Below are positions 18,354 through 26,207 of a stretch of DNA of 38,317 nt, piece by piece; within the stretch, counting starts at the first letter, position 1; each line of letters opens with the position of its first letter. The position numbers were made by a program, and so were the translations under genes. Under the pieces are notes generated by a model that saw only the letters and a program-made list of their open reading frames with translations, was not told where the DNA came from and did no database searches. The DNA is from an uncultured Mycoplasmatota bacterium (GTDB lineage Bacteria; Bacillota_I; Bacilli_A; RF39; UBA660), in the NCBI GenBank assembly GCA_900552335.1, contig URZL01000007.1:1-38317 (forward strand), in the 5' to 3' direction.

Positions 18354-18900
18354 CTTATTTTTCACTTCTTTTTTAACAGAAAATATCATTTTAACAAAAT
18401 TTTTAGGTATTTGTCCGTTTATTGGAACTTCTTCTAAAAGTAAAAATGCCATCAGTATGGGAATTTGCGTTACTTTTGTGGTAACTTGTTCTTCTATTTT
18501 AACTTATTTACTTTATCATTGGATTTTAGTACCAACGGATACAACATATTTACAAACCTTATTTTTTATTTTGATCATTGCTTCTTTTGTTCAAATGATT
18601 ATGATTATCATGAAAAAAAAACAACCAAAAATATATTCTAGTTTGGGAATTTATCTTCCTTTAATTACTACAAATTGCGCTGTTTTAGGTATTGCACTTT
18701 TAAACATCAATAATGAATATTCTTTTTTAGAAATGATAGTTTATAGTATTGGTAGTAGTCTTGGTTTTACATTTGTTATTTACCTTTTTTCAACCATGAG
18801 AGAATATTTGGATAAAAAAGAATTGGGTGCTTTTAAGGGAGTACCAATCGCTCTTATTACAGCTGCCATTATGACTTTGATTTTTTCAAGATATGTTTAG
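18340..18900 (+). CDS. rnfA: Rnf electron transport complex subunit A
   Basis: A 186-residue membrane protein of the RnfA/NqrE family: FLTENIILTKFLGICPFIGTS, IYLPLITTNCAVLG and the STMREYLDKKELGAFKGVPI end. The two conserved Cys (GICPF and TNCAV) that coordinate the membrane iron-sulfur cluster are present. The start at 18340 follows AAAGGAG and sits inside the end of rnfE, so the two are translationally coupled. Length is normal for the family. Confidence 0.93.
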   Translation: MNLFNLFFTSFLTENIILTKFLGICPFIGTSSKSKNAISMGICVTFVVTCSSILTYLLYHWILVPTDTTYLQTLFFILIIASFVQMIMIIMKKKQPKIYSSLGIYLPLITTNCAVLGIALLNINNEYSFLEMIVYSIGSSLGFTFVIYLFSTMREYLDKKELGAFKGVPIALITAAIMTLIFSRYV

Positions 18901-19000
18901 TTATATATTATTATTTGTACTCATTGTTTTAACGATTTATTTGTATAAAAAGAATGGTAGTTGTTCTCATGATTGTAAAAATTGTAGGAGGATAAAATGA
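18893..19000 (+). CDS. 35-residue Cys-rich membrane microprotein in the rnf operon
   Basis: The ATG at 18893 overlaps the end of rnfA and the TGA at 18998-19000 overlaps the start of rnfB (ATGA). The product has one hydrophobic helix (SYILLFVLIVLTIYLY), a basic KK and a Cys cluster, CSHDCKNC. This plan resembles the small FeoB-associated Cys-rich membrane proteins, but feoB is not near. Its exact fit between rnfA and rnfB suggests a role near the iron-sulfur subunits, for example metal or cluster handling, which is speculation. The ribosome site is weak, so it would rely on coupling. Confidence 0.45.
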   Translation: MFSYILLFVLIVLTIYLYKKNGSCSHDCKNCRRIK

Positions 19001-19257
19001 TAGGAATATTACTAATTACTATATTCGCACTTTTGATAGGAATCATACTTACTGTTTTAGATCAAAAAGAGCCATCTAGAAAAGAAGAATATTTAAAAAG
19101 ATTACCAGGTTTTAATTGTGGTGGATGTGGATATGGAAGCTGTGAAGGAATGGCAGAAGCTATGTGCAAAAGTATTGAAAATTATAAAAAATGTAAACCT
19201 TTAAAAGGTGAAAAATTGAAAGAAATGGAAGAGTATTTAGATGGAAGAAATCATTGA
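18997..19257 (+). CDS. rnfB: Miniature RnfB lacking the ferredoxin domains
   Basis: An 86-residue protein with an N-terminal membrane helix (about residues 2-21) and then the RnfB N-terminal cluster domain: LPGFNCGGCGYGSCEGMAEA with Cys41, 44, 49 and 66, the CX2CX4CX16C spacing of RnfB. Ordinary RnfB proteins continue with at least one double [4Fe-4S] ferredoxin domain and are about 190 to over 300 residues long. Here the frame stops soon after the first cluster. Its last codons lie inside the start of the next gene (19241), with a 17-base overlap. Ribosome site AGGAGG precedes the ATG. It may be a true mini-subunit or a gene whose 3' part was lost when the downstream gene arrived. Confidence 0.8.
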   Translation: MIGILLITIFALLIGIILTVLDQKEPSRKEEYLKRLPGFNCGGCGYGSCEGMAEAMCKSIENYKKCKPLKGEKLKEMEEYLDGRNH

Positions 19258-20509
19258 TTTATGTAAAAAAATAGATAATCATGTAAGAATTAGAAGGCAA
19301 GGCTATGGTGATTATAAAGATGAGAGATGGTATTCACTAGTTGCAGAATTGAAAAATACAATAACTGTTTACTTTGAACATAAAGATTTAGAATCTGTCA
19401 CGGTTTGTAACTTGTTCAATTATTTATACAGTATATCTAGTTTTAATATTCCGGAAGTAAATGAAATATTATTGAAAGCCAATTATAGTAAAAAATTAGA
19501 GACTGAGACAAAAAAAATAATGGATAAAATCAATAGGCAAGATAATATGACTGCTCAGGAATATAGTTATGCTCAATTTTTATTAATTCATGGTTTTATC
19601 AACGAATGTAAAGTGTATTGGTGTAATTTACTATTAAAAGCTTTAGTAGATGGTAAGTTTCATATAGAGTATGCTGATCTAGAAGATTTAATTATTTTAT
19701 ATTTTAAAGATTTAATTAAAAAGGAGTATTCTCTACAAGATGTAGAAATTTTCATCTGTCCTTTTGAAGAAGATAACAAAGATGGTAAAGCTTATTTTAA
19801 TAAAATTTTCATTAATGATAGATTAATAAAGGTTTTATGTGAAAATTTTAGTGCTGACAATTTATTTGAGCTTATGAGAGTTGTTTTTCATGAGGCGACG
19901 CATGTCCATCAATCTTTTAGGGTTAAGAATGGAGAAATATCAAAATTCAATTCAATTTTAATCAAGGATATTCTTTTATGCCAAATACTAGATGATGTGG
20001 ATTATTATGGTAAAAATTATATGCTTTTGTCAATAGAAAATGAAGCACTTATGATGGGAGACGAACTGGCACTGAAATATTTGAAATTTTTAGATTTACA
20101 AATTTCAAATGAATTAGATAATGGAATAACCGGTGAAATAGTTGTTAGCGATCGTCTTCTTCGCAATTTATTTAGAGCAGATAAGGAAAAACTCGTTAAT
20201 ATAAATGAATTATTTGACATGTTTGATTTAAATAACTTTAATATAGACTATTTTAAAGAGTATCCTCAGTTAAATTTGGAATACATTGCTGAAACTACTC
20301 CTGTCACATTAACAGTGGATGGATACAAATGTTGTTTTGATACTACTTCCATTAGAAAAAGGACATTAGAGGAAATAGAAGAAGAGTACCAAGGGTATTT
20401 AAATGGTACTTTAAAATTAAATGGAAAAAAAGAAGAAATAATACAGTATTTTAATTATTTAAAAAGTACTTTAGGAGAAGAAGGAAAAAATTTCAGATGT
20501 TCTAAATAA
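19241..20509 (+). CDS. Uncharacterised HExxH protein, copy 1
   Basis: A 422-residue soluble protein with no signal peptide, not recognised as a named family. It contains VVFHEATHVHQSF: HEATH at residues 217-221 is a zinc metallopeptidase-type HExxH, and about 45 residues later IENEALMMGDE offers a Glu for a third ligand, as in gluzincins. The N-terminal half is helical and Leu/Lys/Glu-rich. The C-terminus (RKRTLEEIEEEYQGYLNGTL) is nearly the same as in the next gene. It overlaps the end of rnfB and has only a poor ribosome site, so it may be translated by coupling. A peptidase role is inferred from the motif only. Confidence 0.65.
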   Translation: MEEIIDLCKKIDNHVRIRRQGYGDYKDERWYSLVAELKNTITVYFEHKDLESVTVCNLFNYLYSISSFNIPEVNEILLKANYSKKLETETKKIMDKINRQDNMTAQEYSYAQFLLIHGFINECKVYWCNLLLKALVDGKFHIEYADLEDLIILYFKDLIKKEYSLQDVEIFICPFEEDNKDGKAYFNKIFINDRLIKVLCENFSADNLFELMRVVFHEATHVHQSFRVKNGEISKFNSILIKDILLCQILDDVDYYGKNYMLLSIENEALMMGDELALKYLKFLDLQISNELDNGITGEIVVSDRLLRNLFRADKEKLVNINELFDMFDLNNFNIDYFKEYPQLNLEYIAETTPVTLTVDGYKCCFDTTSIRKRTLEEIEEEYQGYLNGTLKLNGKKEEIIQYFNYLKSTLGEEGKNFRCSK

Positions 20510-20548
20510 GTAAAGGGTATTTATTTTAGTAAAAAAAGGATGAGATAG

Positions 20549-21772
20549 ATGGAAGAAATCATTGATTTATGTAAAGAAATAAAATATTGTGGTACAAAAT
20601 GTAAATCTTGTGGTGGAACCATAAAAAATTGTAGTTGTTCCTATTGTGGTAAAAAAAGTGAAGAATTAGAACAACTGGTTTCAAAATTAAGTGAGAAATT
20701 AGATATCTTAAAAAAAGATGATGACTTAAATTATGTTCCGGTATGTCAATTGTTTAATTATTTATATAATATTAAAGAATTCCATATTCCTGAAGTAGAT
20801 GAAATATTAGGAAAAGCAAATTATGGTAGCAAATTAGAACATGAATTAGAAAAAATAGTTGCTAAAGAAAATAGTTCTCAAAATATTAGTGTATCAGAAT
20901 ATGAGTTAGTTGATTTCCTTTTATTAAATGGCAATTTAAAAAATTATAAAGTTAATTGGTGTAATTTTTTAATAAAAGCTCTAGCAAACAAAAAATTTCA
21001 TATAGAATATGAAGATTTAGAAAAATTACTTATTATGTATTCTGAGGAGTTGTTGAACGAAAAATACCAAATAGATAATGCAAAATGTATAATTGAAAAC
21101 TTTCCTAAAAAGGAGCAACATGGTAAAGCCCGAAAAAACAAAATGCATATTGATAAAGATTTAGTTAATAAGCTGTATCAAAACTTTAATGGTGACAATA
21201 TGTTCAAAGTATTTAATGCAATATTTCATGAAGCGACACATGTCAGTCAATATTTTCGACGAATCAACAACAACATATCATTTTATGATTTAATTTTGAC
21301 AAAGGATTATATTTTAAGAAATTACTTAAATGACTATTACGATAATAATTATTATTTATCTTCTGAAGAAATAGAAGCACATATTGAAGGTTATCAGACT
21401 GCCTTAAGTTATGCTGACTTTCTAGGATTAACAATTTCCGATGAAATAAAAAAAGAGGAATCTTATAAAATTGAAAATTTAAAGAAAATTATTACCAACT
21501 TAAATAGAAAATATCAAGGAAATTATGTTTCAATAGATGATTTGATTCAAAAAATTTTATCTCCAGAAATGCTTAAAGAATATCCTCAATTACAATTAGA
21601 ATATGTAATTGAAAATGGTTATATTAGAAGAAAAACATTAGAAGAAGTAGAAGAAGACTATCATAATTATTTAAATGGTACTTTAAAATTAAATGGAAAA
21701 AAAGAAGAAATAGAATATTATTTTGATTCTTTAAAAAATACTTTAGATAGTAGTAAAAGAAAAAAAATTTAA
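20549..21772 (+). CDS. Uncharacterised HExxH protein, copy 2, with a zinc-knuckle insert
   Basis: A 407-residue paralogue of the preceding gene with the same order of segments and AIFHEATHVSQYF (HEATH at 227-231). A Glu-rich segment, SSEEIEAHIEGYQTA, follows as a possible third ligand. Unlike copy 1 it has a Cys-rich insert near the N-terminus, KCKSCGG...CSYCGKK (Cys at 14, 18, 21, 28, 30, 33), which looks like a zinc ribbon. The first 27 bases of the two genes are identical, and so is a 45-base block near the 3' end (20396-20440 and 21668-21712), while the middle has diverged strongly. Ribosome site AAAGGATGAG. An AT-only A/T-rich hairpin after the stop may terminate it. Substrate unknown. 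Confidence 0.65.
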   Translation: MEEIIDLCKEIKYCGTKCKSCGGTIKNCSCSYCGKKSEELEQLVSKLSEKLDILKKDDDLNYVPVCQLFNYLYNIKEFHIPEVDEILGKANYGSKLEHELEKIVAKENSSQNISVSEYELVDFLLLNGNLKNYKVNWCNFLIKALANKKFHIEYEDLEKLLIMYSEELLNEKYQIDNAKCIIENFPKKEQHGKARKNKMHIDKDLVNKLYQNFNGDNMFKVFNAIFHEATHVSQYFRRINNNISFYDLILTKDYILRNYLNDYYDNNYYLSSEEIEAHIEGYQTALSYADFLGLTISDEIKKEESYKIENLKKIITNLNRKYQGNYVSIDDLIQKILSPEMLKEYPQLQLEYVIENGYIRRKTLEEVEEDYHNYLNGTLKLNGKKEEIEYYFDSLKNTLDSSKRKKI

Positions 21773-21828
21773 TATTCTTTTTTTGTTATCTTGAATAAAC
21801 AGATTCACAGGCATTCCTTATTTGTCTT

Positions 21829-21837
21829 CATATAATA
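21829..21837 (+). promoter_or_regulatory. -10 element of the collagen-like gene
   Basis: CATATAATA holds a perfect TATAAT (21831-21836) but no sigma-A -35 box is found 16-18 bases upstream. It also fits the sigma-K -10 pattern CATANNNTA. Which sigma factor uses it is uncertain. Confidence 0.4.
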
Positions 21838-21860
21838 GAGGTAGATATGAGGTGAATAAA

Positions 21861-22775
21861 ATGGAATTTAATGAAAAAATCAAACGCTTAGAAGTAAATC
21901 AAAAGTTGCAAAATAGATTAAAAGAAATTGGCATCTATAACACAATTCCTTTAATAGGTCCTACTGGCCCAGCTGGAAAAGGTCTTAATATTTTAGGAAG
22001 TTATGACACTCTAGAAGACTTGAAAAATTATCATCCAATAGGAAATATGGGTGACTGTTATATGGTGGATGGAAATCTTTATGTATGGAATGAAGATAAA
22101 AAAGATTGGTCAAATGTAGGAAATATTCAAGGACCAACTGGTAAATCAGAAAAAATTATTGTTCGCACTACAACTACAGGAGAAGAAGATGAAGAAGCAC
22201 AAGTAATAGATACACAAGTAGAAGATGAACATTATTTAGATTTTATTATTCCAAGAGGTAAAAAAGGGATACAAGGAGAGCAAGGTTTAATAGGCCCCAC
22301 TGGTCCACAAGGGGAGATTGGACCACAAGGGCCAAGCGGTGAAGAAGGACCGACTTCTCATCCCGCAGTATTATTTGTTAGTTATGCTGAAACAAATTAT
22401 TCTAGAACTATGCCAATTCAAGAAAGCAAAATGATACCAGCAGATAATAATATTTTTTATATTCCAAATAATACAGATATAACTATCATACAAGAAGGAA
22501 CATATGAAATTACTTTGTGTGGAATTATATCTGGTGTCACAACATCTAATGGTGGTATTTTTTTATTGAATGATGAAACCGGAAAAGTCGTTCAAGACTT
22601 ATCCTTTAATTTACCAGCTGGGAATACCTCAGTAGTTAATTTTTCAGAAGTCATTATTACCGATTTAAAAGCCTCTACCACGTTATCTGTAAGATGTGGA
22701 ATTACGGGGGATCAAAGTATTTCTGGTATCAAATTTACTTGTGTAAACTTAGTGGTTAAAAAATTTAAGATGTAA
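21861..22775 (+). CDS. Collagen-like repeat surface protein (BclA-like plan)
   Basis: A 304-residue protein. A short helical N-terminus is followed by collagen Gly-X-Y triplets in three blocks: GPTGPAGKG near residue 35, QGPTGKS near 95, and a longer run from GKKGIQGEQGLIGPTGPQGE to GEEGPT. The last 130 residues are beta-rich (PNNTDITIIQEGTYEITLCG) and resemble the C1q/TNF-like heads of bacterial collagen-like proteins such as BclA. The middle segment (LGSYDTLEDLKNYHP...DCYMVDGNLYVWN) is a carbohydrate- or fibre-associated motif seen in tail-fibre and collagen-like proteins. There is no classical signal peptide. A spore-surface or cell-surface filament is inferred. The start is the ATG at 21861 after AGGTG; an upstream TTG in frame is unlikely. 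Confidence 0.75.
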   Translation: MEFNEKIKRLEVNQKLQNRLKEIGIYNTIPLIGPTGPAGKGLNILGSYDTLEDLKNYHPIGNMGDCYMVDGNLYVWNEDKKDWSNVGNIQGPTGKSEKIIVRTTTTGEEDEEAQVIDTQVEDEHYLDFIIPRGKKGIQGEQGLIGPTGPQGEIGPQGPSGEEGPTSHPAVLFVSYAETNYSRTMPIQESKMIPADNNIFYIPNNTDITIIQEGTYEITLCGIISGVTTSNGGIFLLNDETGKVVQDLSFNLPAGNTSVVNFSEVIITDLKASTTLSVRCGITGDQSISGIKFTCVNLVVKKFKM

Positions 22776-22801
22776 AAAAAAGAGAATTTTTCTCTTTTTT
22801 T
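22774..22801 (+). terminator. Bidirectional terminator after the collagen-like gene
   Basis: AGAGAA (22781-22786) pairs with TTCTCT (22790-22795), flanked by an A run on the left and a T run on the right. It can stop both this gene and the convergent minus-strand gene ending at 22814. Confidence 0.75.
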
Positions 22802-22813
22802 GGGTTTAAAAAT

Positions 22814-23890
22814 TTATCGAATGGAAGAACTGTTATTAATAGATAGAATACTATACATAAAAAGAACATCCTTATTGTTAAAATCAACATATTCATTTAG
22901 TATTTTAGGAGAAATATATCTAGTGTCAATAACAGTGATTTTATGATATTCTTCTATCAATAATGGAACCAAACTACTTCCATAAGAATCTCTAAATACA
23001 ATTAACTCTTTATCGCTCATATTATCATTTATGATATCTATGATAGCAACCGCTCCTGACAAATAAATATCATATTTATCATAAGAATTGATTTTAGTTA
23101 AATCATAAACTTCTGTTTCTTTTTTTGTTTCATAATTGTAAACTTTACTATTTTGAATGGTTTCATTTGTTAAAATTTGAATTGTATCATTTTGTTTAGT
23201 TACTGGTAATTGAAAAGCATAGGCCCCTTTAAAAGAAGTAATTTCTTTTTGCTCATAGTAGTTAGAGATTGAAAAATGCATTTGACTTGCTATTTCATTA
23301 GCTACTTTTTTTAAATTTTCCTGTTTCCAATGAGTATCTGTTTTATAATAATCATCCAAATTTAGTAAAGGAAAAATATCAATATATTGAAAAGAAGGTA
23401 ATTCTTGTTTCATTTTATTTTCCATTTTAATATAATCCAATTTTAAATTTCCATTATCAACAAAATAATTTTTGTCTGGAATAATTGTAAAATAAATAGA
23501 GTTATTTTTTAAATAATTATTTTTGATAGAATTCATTTTGTCTGTTAAATTAGAAACAGAGTTTTCATTGAAAGGAAAAGTTTGCTCTATTATATAATCC
23601 TTGTAAAGATATAAATTGTTATAATTTTTTTTCAAATTTAGTTCTAATTCTACTTTTAATTTTCTAAATTCATCTCTTTTTATAAATTGATCAGTAGTAT
23701 AAGTATCAAATTTTTTAAAAAAAGTTCCGTCTATTATAGTTTGAGTAGAAAGAGTGGGAAATTGCTCTAATTTTCTACGTTCAGAGATGGAAATTTCTTC
23801 ATCTTTTTTTAGTATATTTATGATGAAAAAGAAAACTAACAAAGATGAAAATAAAAGTGTTACAACAACATTTTTTATTTTATCACTCAT
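22814..23890 (-). CDS. DHHW/AlgX-like protein, partner of an MBOAT acyltransferase
   Basis: A 358-residue protein with an N-terminal membrane helix (about 8-26) and a large outer domain. DDYYKTDTHWKQENLKKVA carries the DxHW motif of the AlgJ/AlgX/DHHW family, and ELIVFRDSYGSSLVPLL carries the SGNH-like Asp-Ser segment. ERRKLEQFP and FDTYTTDQFIKRD are also typical. Such proteins work with AlgI-like MBOAT proteins to place acetyl groups on exported polysaccharides. It lies 9 bases after the MBOAT gene on the same strand, with ribosome site AGGAGGT, so the two form one operon. The polymer is unknown. Confidence 0.8.
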   Translation of the reverse strand: MSDKIKNVVVTLLFSSLLVFFFIINILKKDEEISISERRKLEQFPTLSTQTIIDGTFFKKFDTYTTDQFIKRDEFRKLKVELELNLKKNYNNLYLYKDYIIEQTFPFNENSVSNLTDKMNSIKNNYLKNNSIYFTIIPDKNYFVDNGNLKLDYIKMENKMKQELPSFQYIDIFPLLNLDDYYKTDTHWKQENLKKVANEIASQMHFSISNYYEQKEITSFKGAYAFQLPVTKQNDTIQILTNETIQNSKVYNYETKKETEVYDLTKINSYDKYDIYLSGAVAIIDIINDNMSDKELIVFRDSYGSSLVPLLIEEYHKITVIDTRYISPKILNEYVDFNNKDVLFMYSILSINNSSSIR

Positions 23891-23899
23891 ATTTACCTC

Positions 23900-25291
23900 C
23901 TAAAATCTAAAATATAAAAATGGATTATATGAATTATCAATTAAGTAAGCAGTAACAAGAAATAGTAGTATCACAATAAAGATGGGTTCTAATAAATTAC
24001 ATAAATAATTCCAGAATTTGTTTGCTCTTAATTTTTCCACCAAATTTTTTAAAATAGGGGTAGAAGTAATAAGAGCAATGATAAAAACAAAGAAATAACT
24101 TTTGAAATAGTAAATAGTGAAGTTATTGATCAAAACACTCGTTTGAAAACCAAATAGTCCTGTAATACTTTGCCATGCTTCTTTTAAGGTAGAGGCCTGA
24201 AAAATAAGAAAACTAATCATTACTAGAAATAAAACATAGACTCTCCTAATAAGACTAGGTAATTTTTCTAAATATTTGTTTAAATATACTTTTTCTATGA
24301 TTAATAAAATTCCAAAAAAAAGTCCCCATAGAATAAAATTCCAACTAGCACCATGCCATATACCAGTTAATAACCAAACAATTAAAATATTTCTTAATAA
24401 TTTATATGTTCCAACTCTATTTCCTCCTAACGGTATATAGACATAATCTTTAAACCAAGAACTTAATGATATATGCCATCTATGCCAAAATTCGGTAATG
24501 CTTTTAGAAATGTAGGGATAGTTAAAGTTTTCCAAAAAGTGAAATCCAAACATCCTACCAAGACCAATTGCCATATCAGAGTAAGCTGAAAAATCAAAAT
24601 AAATTTGTAACATATAACTAATACCAAATAACCAATAAAGGAGGATACTCCTTTCATCAACTAAATGAAATTTTGTACATAATTCTCCTAACATATTAGC
24701 AATCAATACTTTTTTAGCTAAGCCAATGGTAAATCTTTTTACGCCATAAGAAAAATTTTCAAAACTGTGTGTTCTATCTTTTAATTCTTTTTCAATAGTT
24801 TCATATCTTACAATAGGACCTGCTATTAATTGGGGAAATAAAGAGATGTAAGTTGCTAATGTTAAAAAATTTCTTTGGGCTTTTACGTTACCTCTATAGA
24901 CATCAACCATATAACTAATTATTTGAAAGGTGTAAAAGGATATTCCTATCGGTAATGCTAGATGAAGAAGGGATAAATTGAGGTGAAATAATCCATTTAG
25001 ATTAGAAATTAAAAAGTCAGTATATTTAAATAAAATAAGCAATAAAATGGGAATAAATAGGGTAATTTGTAAAGTGGTTTTAGACCTGTATTTTTCAATG
25101 AAAATTCCCCCAATATAAGCCACTATTATTTCAAAAAGCATTAAAAGTAAATAGTTAGGTTCTCCATAAAAATAAAAGAAAAGAGAGAAAATAAACAGAA
25201 CAAAGTTTTTCAATTTTTTAGGGGATAGGAAATATACAATTAGTACGATTGGTAAAAAGTAATATAAAAAACTAATACTAGTAAATAACAT
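23900..25291 (-). CDS. MBOAT family membrane O-acyltransferase (AlgI/DltB-like)
   Basis: A 463-residue polytopic membrane protein. The MBOAT core is FWHRWHISLSSWFKDYVYIPLGG followed by LTGIWHGASWNFILWG, with the catalytic His in WHG. FDFSAYSDMAIGLGRMFGF is also a family hallmark. It moves an acyl group, usually acetyl, across the membrane onto a surface polymer. The next gene encodes the DHHW partner. Upstream there is a terminator between it and the DUF4358-like gene, so expression depends on read-through or an unseen promoter. Length is normal for AlgI. Confidence 0.9.
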   Translation of the reverse strand: MLFTSISFLYYFLPIVLIVYFLSPKKLKNFVLFIFSLFFYFYGEPNYLLLMLFEIIVAYIGGIFIEKYRSKTTLQITLFIPILLLILFKYTDFLISNLNGLFHLNLSLLHLALPIGISFYTFQIISYMVDVYRGNVKAQRNFLTLATYISLFPQLIAGPIVRYETIEKELKDRTHSFENFSYGVKRFTIGLAKKVLIANMLGELCTKFHLVDERSILLYWLFGISYMLQIYFDFSAYSDMAIGLGRMFGFHFLENFNYPYISKSITEFWHRWHISLSSWFKDYVYIPLGGNRVGTYKLLRNILIVWLLTGIWHGASWNFILWGLFFGILLIIEKVYLNKYLEKLPSLIRRVYVLFLVMISFLIFQASTLKEAWQSITGLFGFQTSVLINNFTIYYFKSYFFVFIIALITSTPILKNLVEKLRANKFWNYLCNLLEPIFIVILLFLVTAYLIDNSYNPFLYFRF

Positions 25292-25304
25292 TTTTTTCTC
25301 CTTT

Positions 25305-25333
25305 CAAAAAGGCACCATTTAAGGTGCTTTTTA
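25305..25333 (-). terminator. Terminator between the DUF4358-like gene and the MBOAT gene
   Basis: On the minus strand AGCACC and GGTGCC arms (GCACC 25312-25316 with GGTGC 25323-25327 on the plus strand) form a stem followed by five T. It lies between two genes of the same direction, so partial read-through may set the expression ratio. Confidence 0.7.
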
Positions 25334-25900
25334 TTCAACGATCATTTCAGGCGGAAGTTCTATAACTTCTTCATTTGATTTTTCTAATTCTTTTCCAATT
25401 TGATTATTTACATATTTTTTGAAACCTTCATATACTGGTTTTGCAATATCTTCGCTAGACATTACTAGAAAGATAATGTTACCACTATTTGTAATATATA
25501 ATTTTTCTGCACTTACACAAATCCAACGACGCATATCAATGTTATCTAACATTTCTTGTTTTAATTTTTCAACATCAGATGTTTCTTTTACTTTTACTAC
25601 AGCAACAGAATAAGCTTGTGCATTCATCATTGGAAGAGAAACAACAAGTGATTCGATATTCTCATTAGATTGTAAGCCTGTATAACTAGTTACTTCATCC
25701 ATATTTCGAACATCAATGGCAACTGTTTCAAGACTTGGTAATTCTTCTTCTAAATCTTTATAGATAGTATTAACCATTTTAATCATATCATTCGTATTAT
25801 AAGTATTTTTTTCTCCTTTTTTATTTATTCCAATTAATATTCCAATTGCAACAATCACAACTAAAATCATGATTCCAATTATTATATTTTGTTTTTTCAT
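25331..25900 (-). CDS. DUF4358-like membrane-anchored protein
   Basis: A 189-residue protein with one N-terminal membrane helix (IIIGIMILVVIVAIGILIGI) and an outer domain. The segment YSVAVVKVKETSDVEKLKQEM and the later WICVSAEKLYITNSGNIIFL...VMSS resemble DUF4358 proteins, which in gut Firmicutes are often found beside MBOAT and DHHW genes, as here. Function unknown; a role in polysaccharide acylation is inferred from context. Three ATG codons in a row follow AGGAGA. The third (25900) has the best spacing; the first is at 25906. It has its own consensus promoter. Confidence 0.65.
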   Translation of the reverse strand: MKKQNIIIGIMILVVIVAIGILIGINKKGEKNTYNTNDMIKMVNTIYKDLEEELPSLETVAIDVRNMDEVTSYTGLQSNENIESLVVSLPMMNAQAYSVAVVKVKETSDVEKLKQEMLDNIDMRRWICVSAEKLYITNSGNIIFLVMSSEDIAKPVYEGFKKYVNNQIGKELEKSNEEVIELPPEMIVE

Positions 25901-25926
25901 CATCATTCTCCTATCTTTCTATCCAA

Positions 25927-25955
25927 ATTATAACATAGTCAAATGATGAAGTAAA
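25927..25955 (-). promoter_or_regulatory. Promoter of the DUF4358-like gene
   Basis: Minus-strand TTTACT (25950-25955) and TATAAT (25927-25932) with a 17-base spacer. Confidence 0.75.
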
Positions 25956-25958
25956 GGT

Positions 25959-25984
25959 CAAAAAAATTCTAGGTTTTCTAGAAT
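25959..25984 (-). terminator. Terminator of yabG-veg
   Basis: ATTCTAG (25966-25972) and CTAGAAT (25978-25984) form a stem, and the minus strand then runs into seven T. It lies just after the veg stop. Confidence 0.8.
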
Positions 25985-25986
25985 CT

Positions 25987-26199
25987 TTATTTAAAATTGA
26001 TTTTTATCGTTTTGGTAATAATATCACTATAAGAGAAGGATAGTCGATTGGTATGATTTTCTACAATAAAAACTTTATTATATAATTCTTTGATAATAAC
26101 ATCATAAGTTTCATATTTATTTCTTCCTAAACTATATTGAATAATTGCTTCTTCTCCAAGGTGTTCATTTAATTTTTTTTTAACAAGATCAGTATTCAT
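25987..26199 (-). CDS. veg: Veg family protein
   Basis: A 70-residue protein with LNEHLGEEAIIQYSLGRNK near the start and LSFSYSDIITKTIKINF at the end. These match B. subtilis Veg, where the end reads like VSYSYADILTENVELTF. Veg is a small cytoplasmic protein connected with biofilm gene control and, in older work, with the sporulation gene neighbourhood. It lies 8 bases after yabG, the same gene pair as in B. subtilis and many clostridia, which supports both calls. It is slightly shorter than the B. subtilis protein at both ends. Confidence 0.8.
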   Translation of the reverse strand: MNTDLVKKKLNEHLGEEAIIQYSLGRNKYETYDVIIKELYNKVFIVENHTNRLSFSYSDIITKTIKINFK

Positions 26200-26207
26200 T
26201 TTTCCCC

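Noticed and set aside
19257..21772. Frameshift hiding the rest of rnfB
   Set aside because: The downstream sequence is filled by two full-length related genes, and no ferredoxin-type CxxCxxCxxxCP pattern was found in them.
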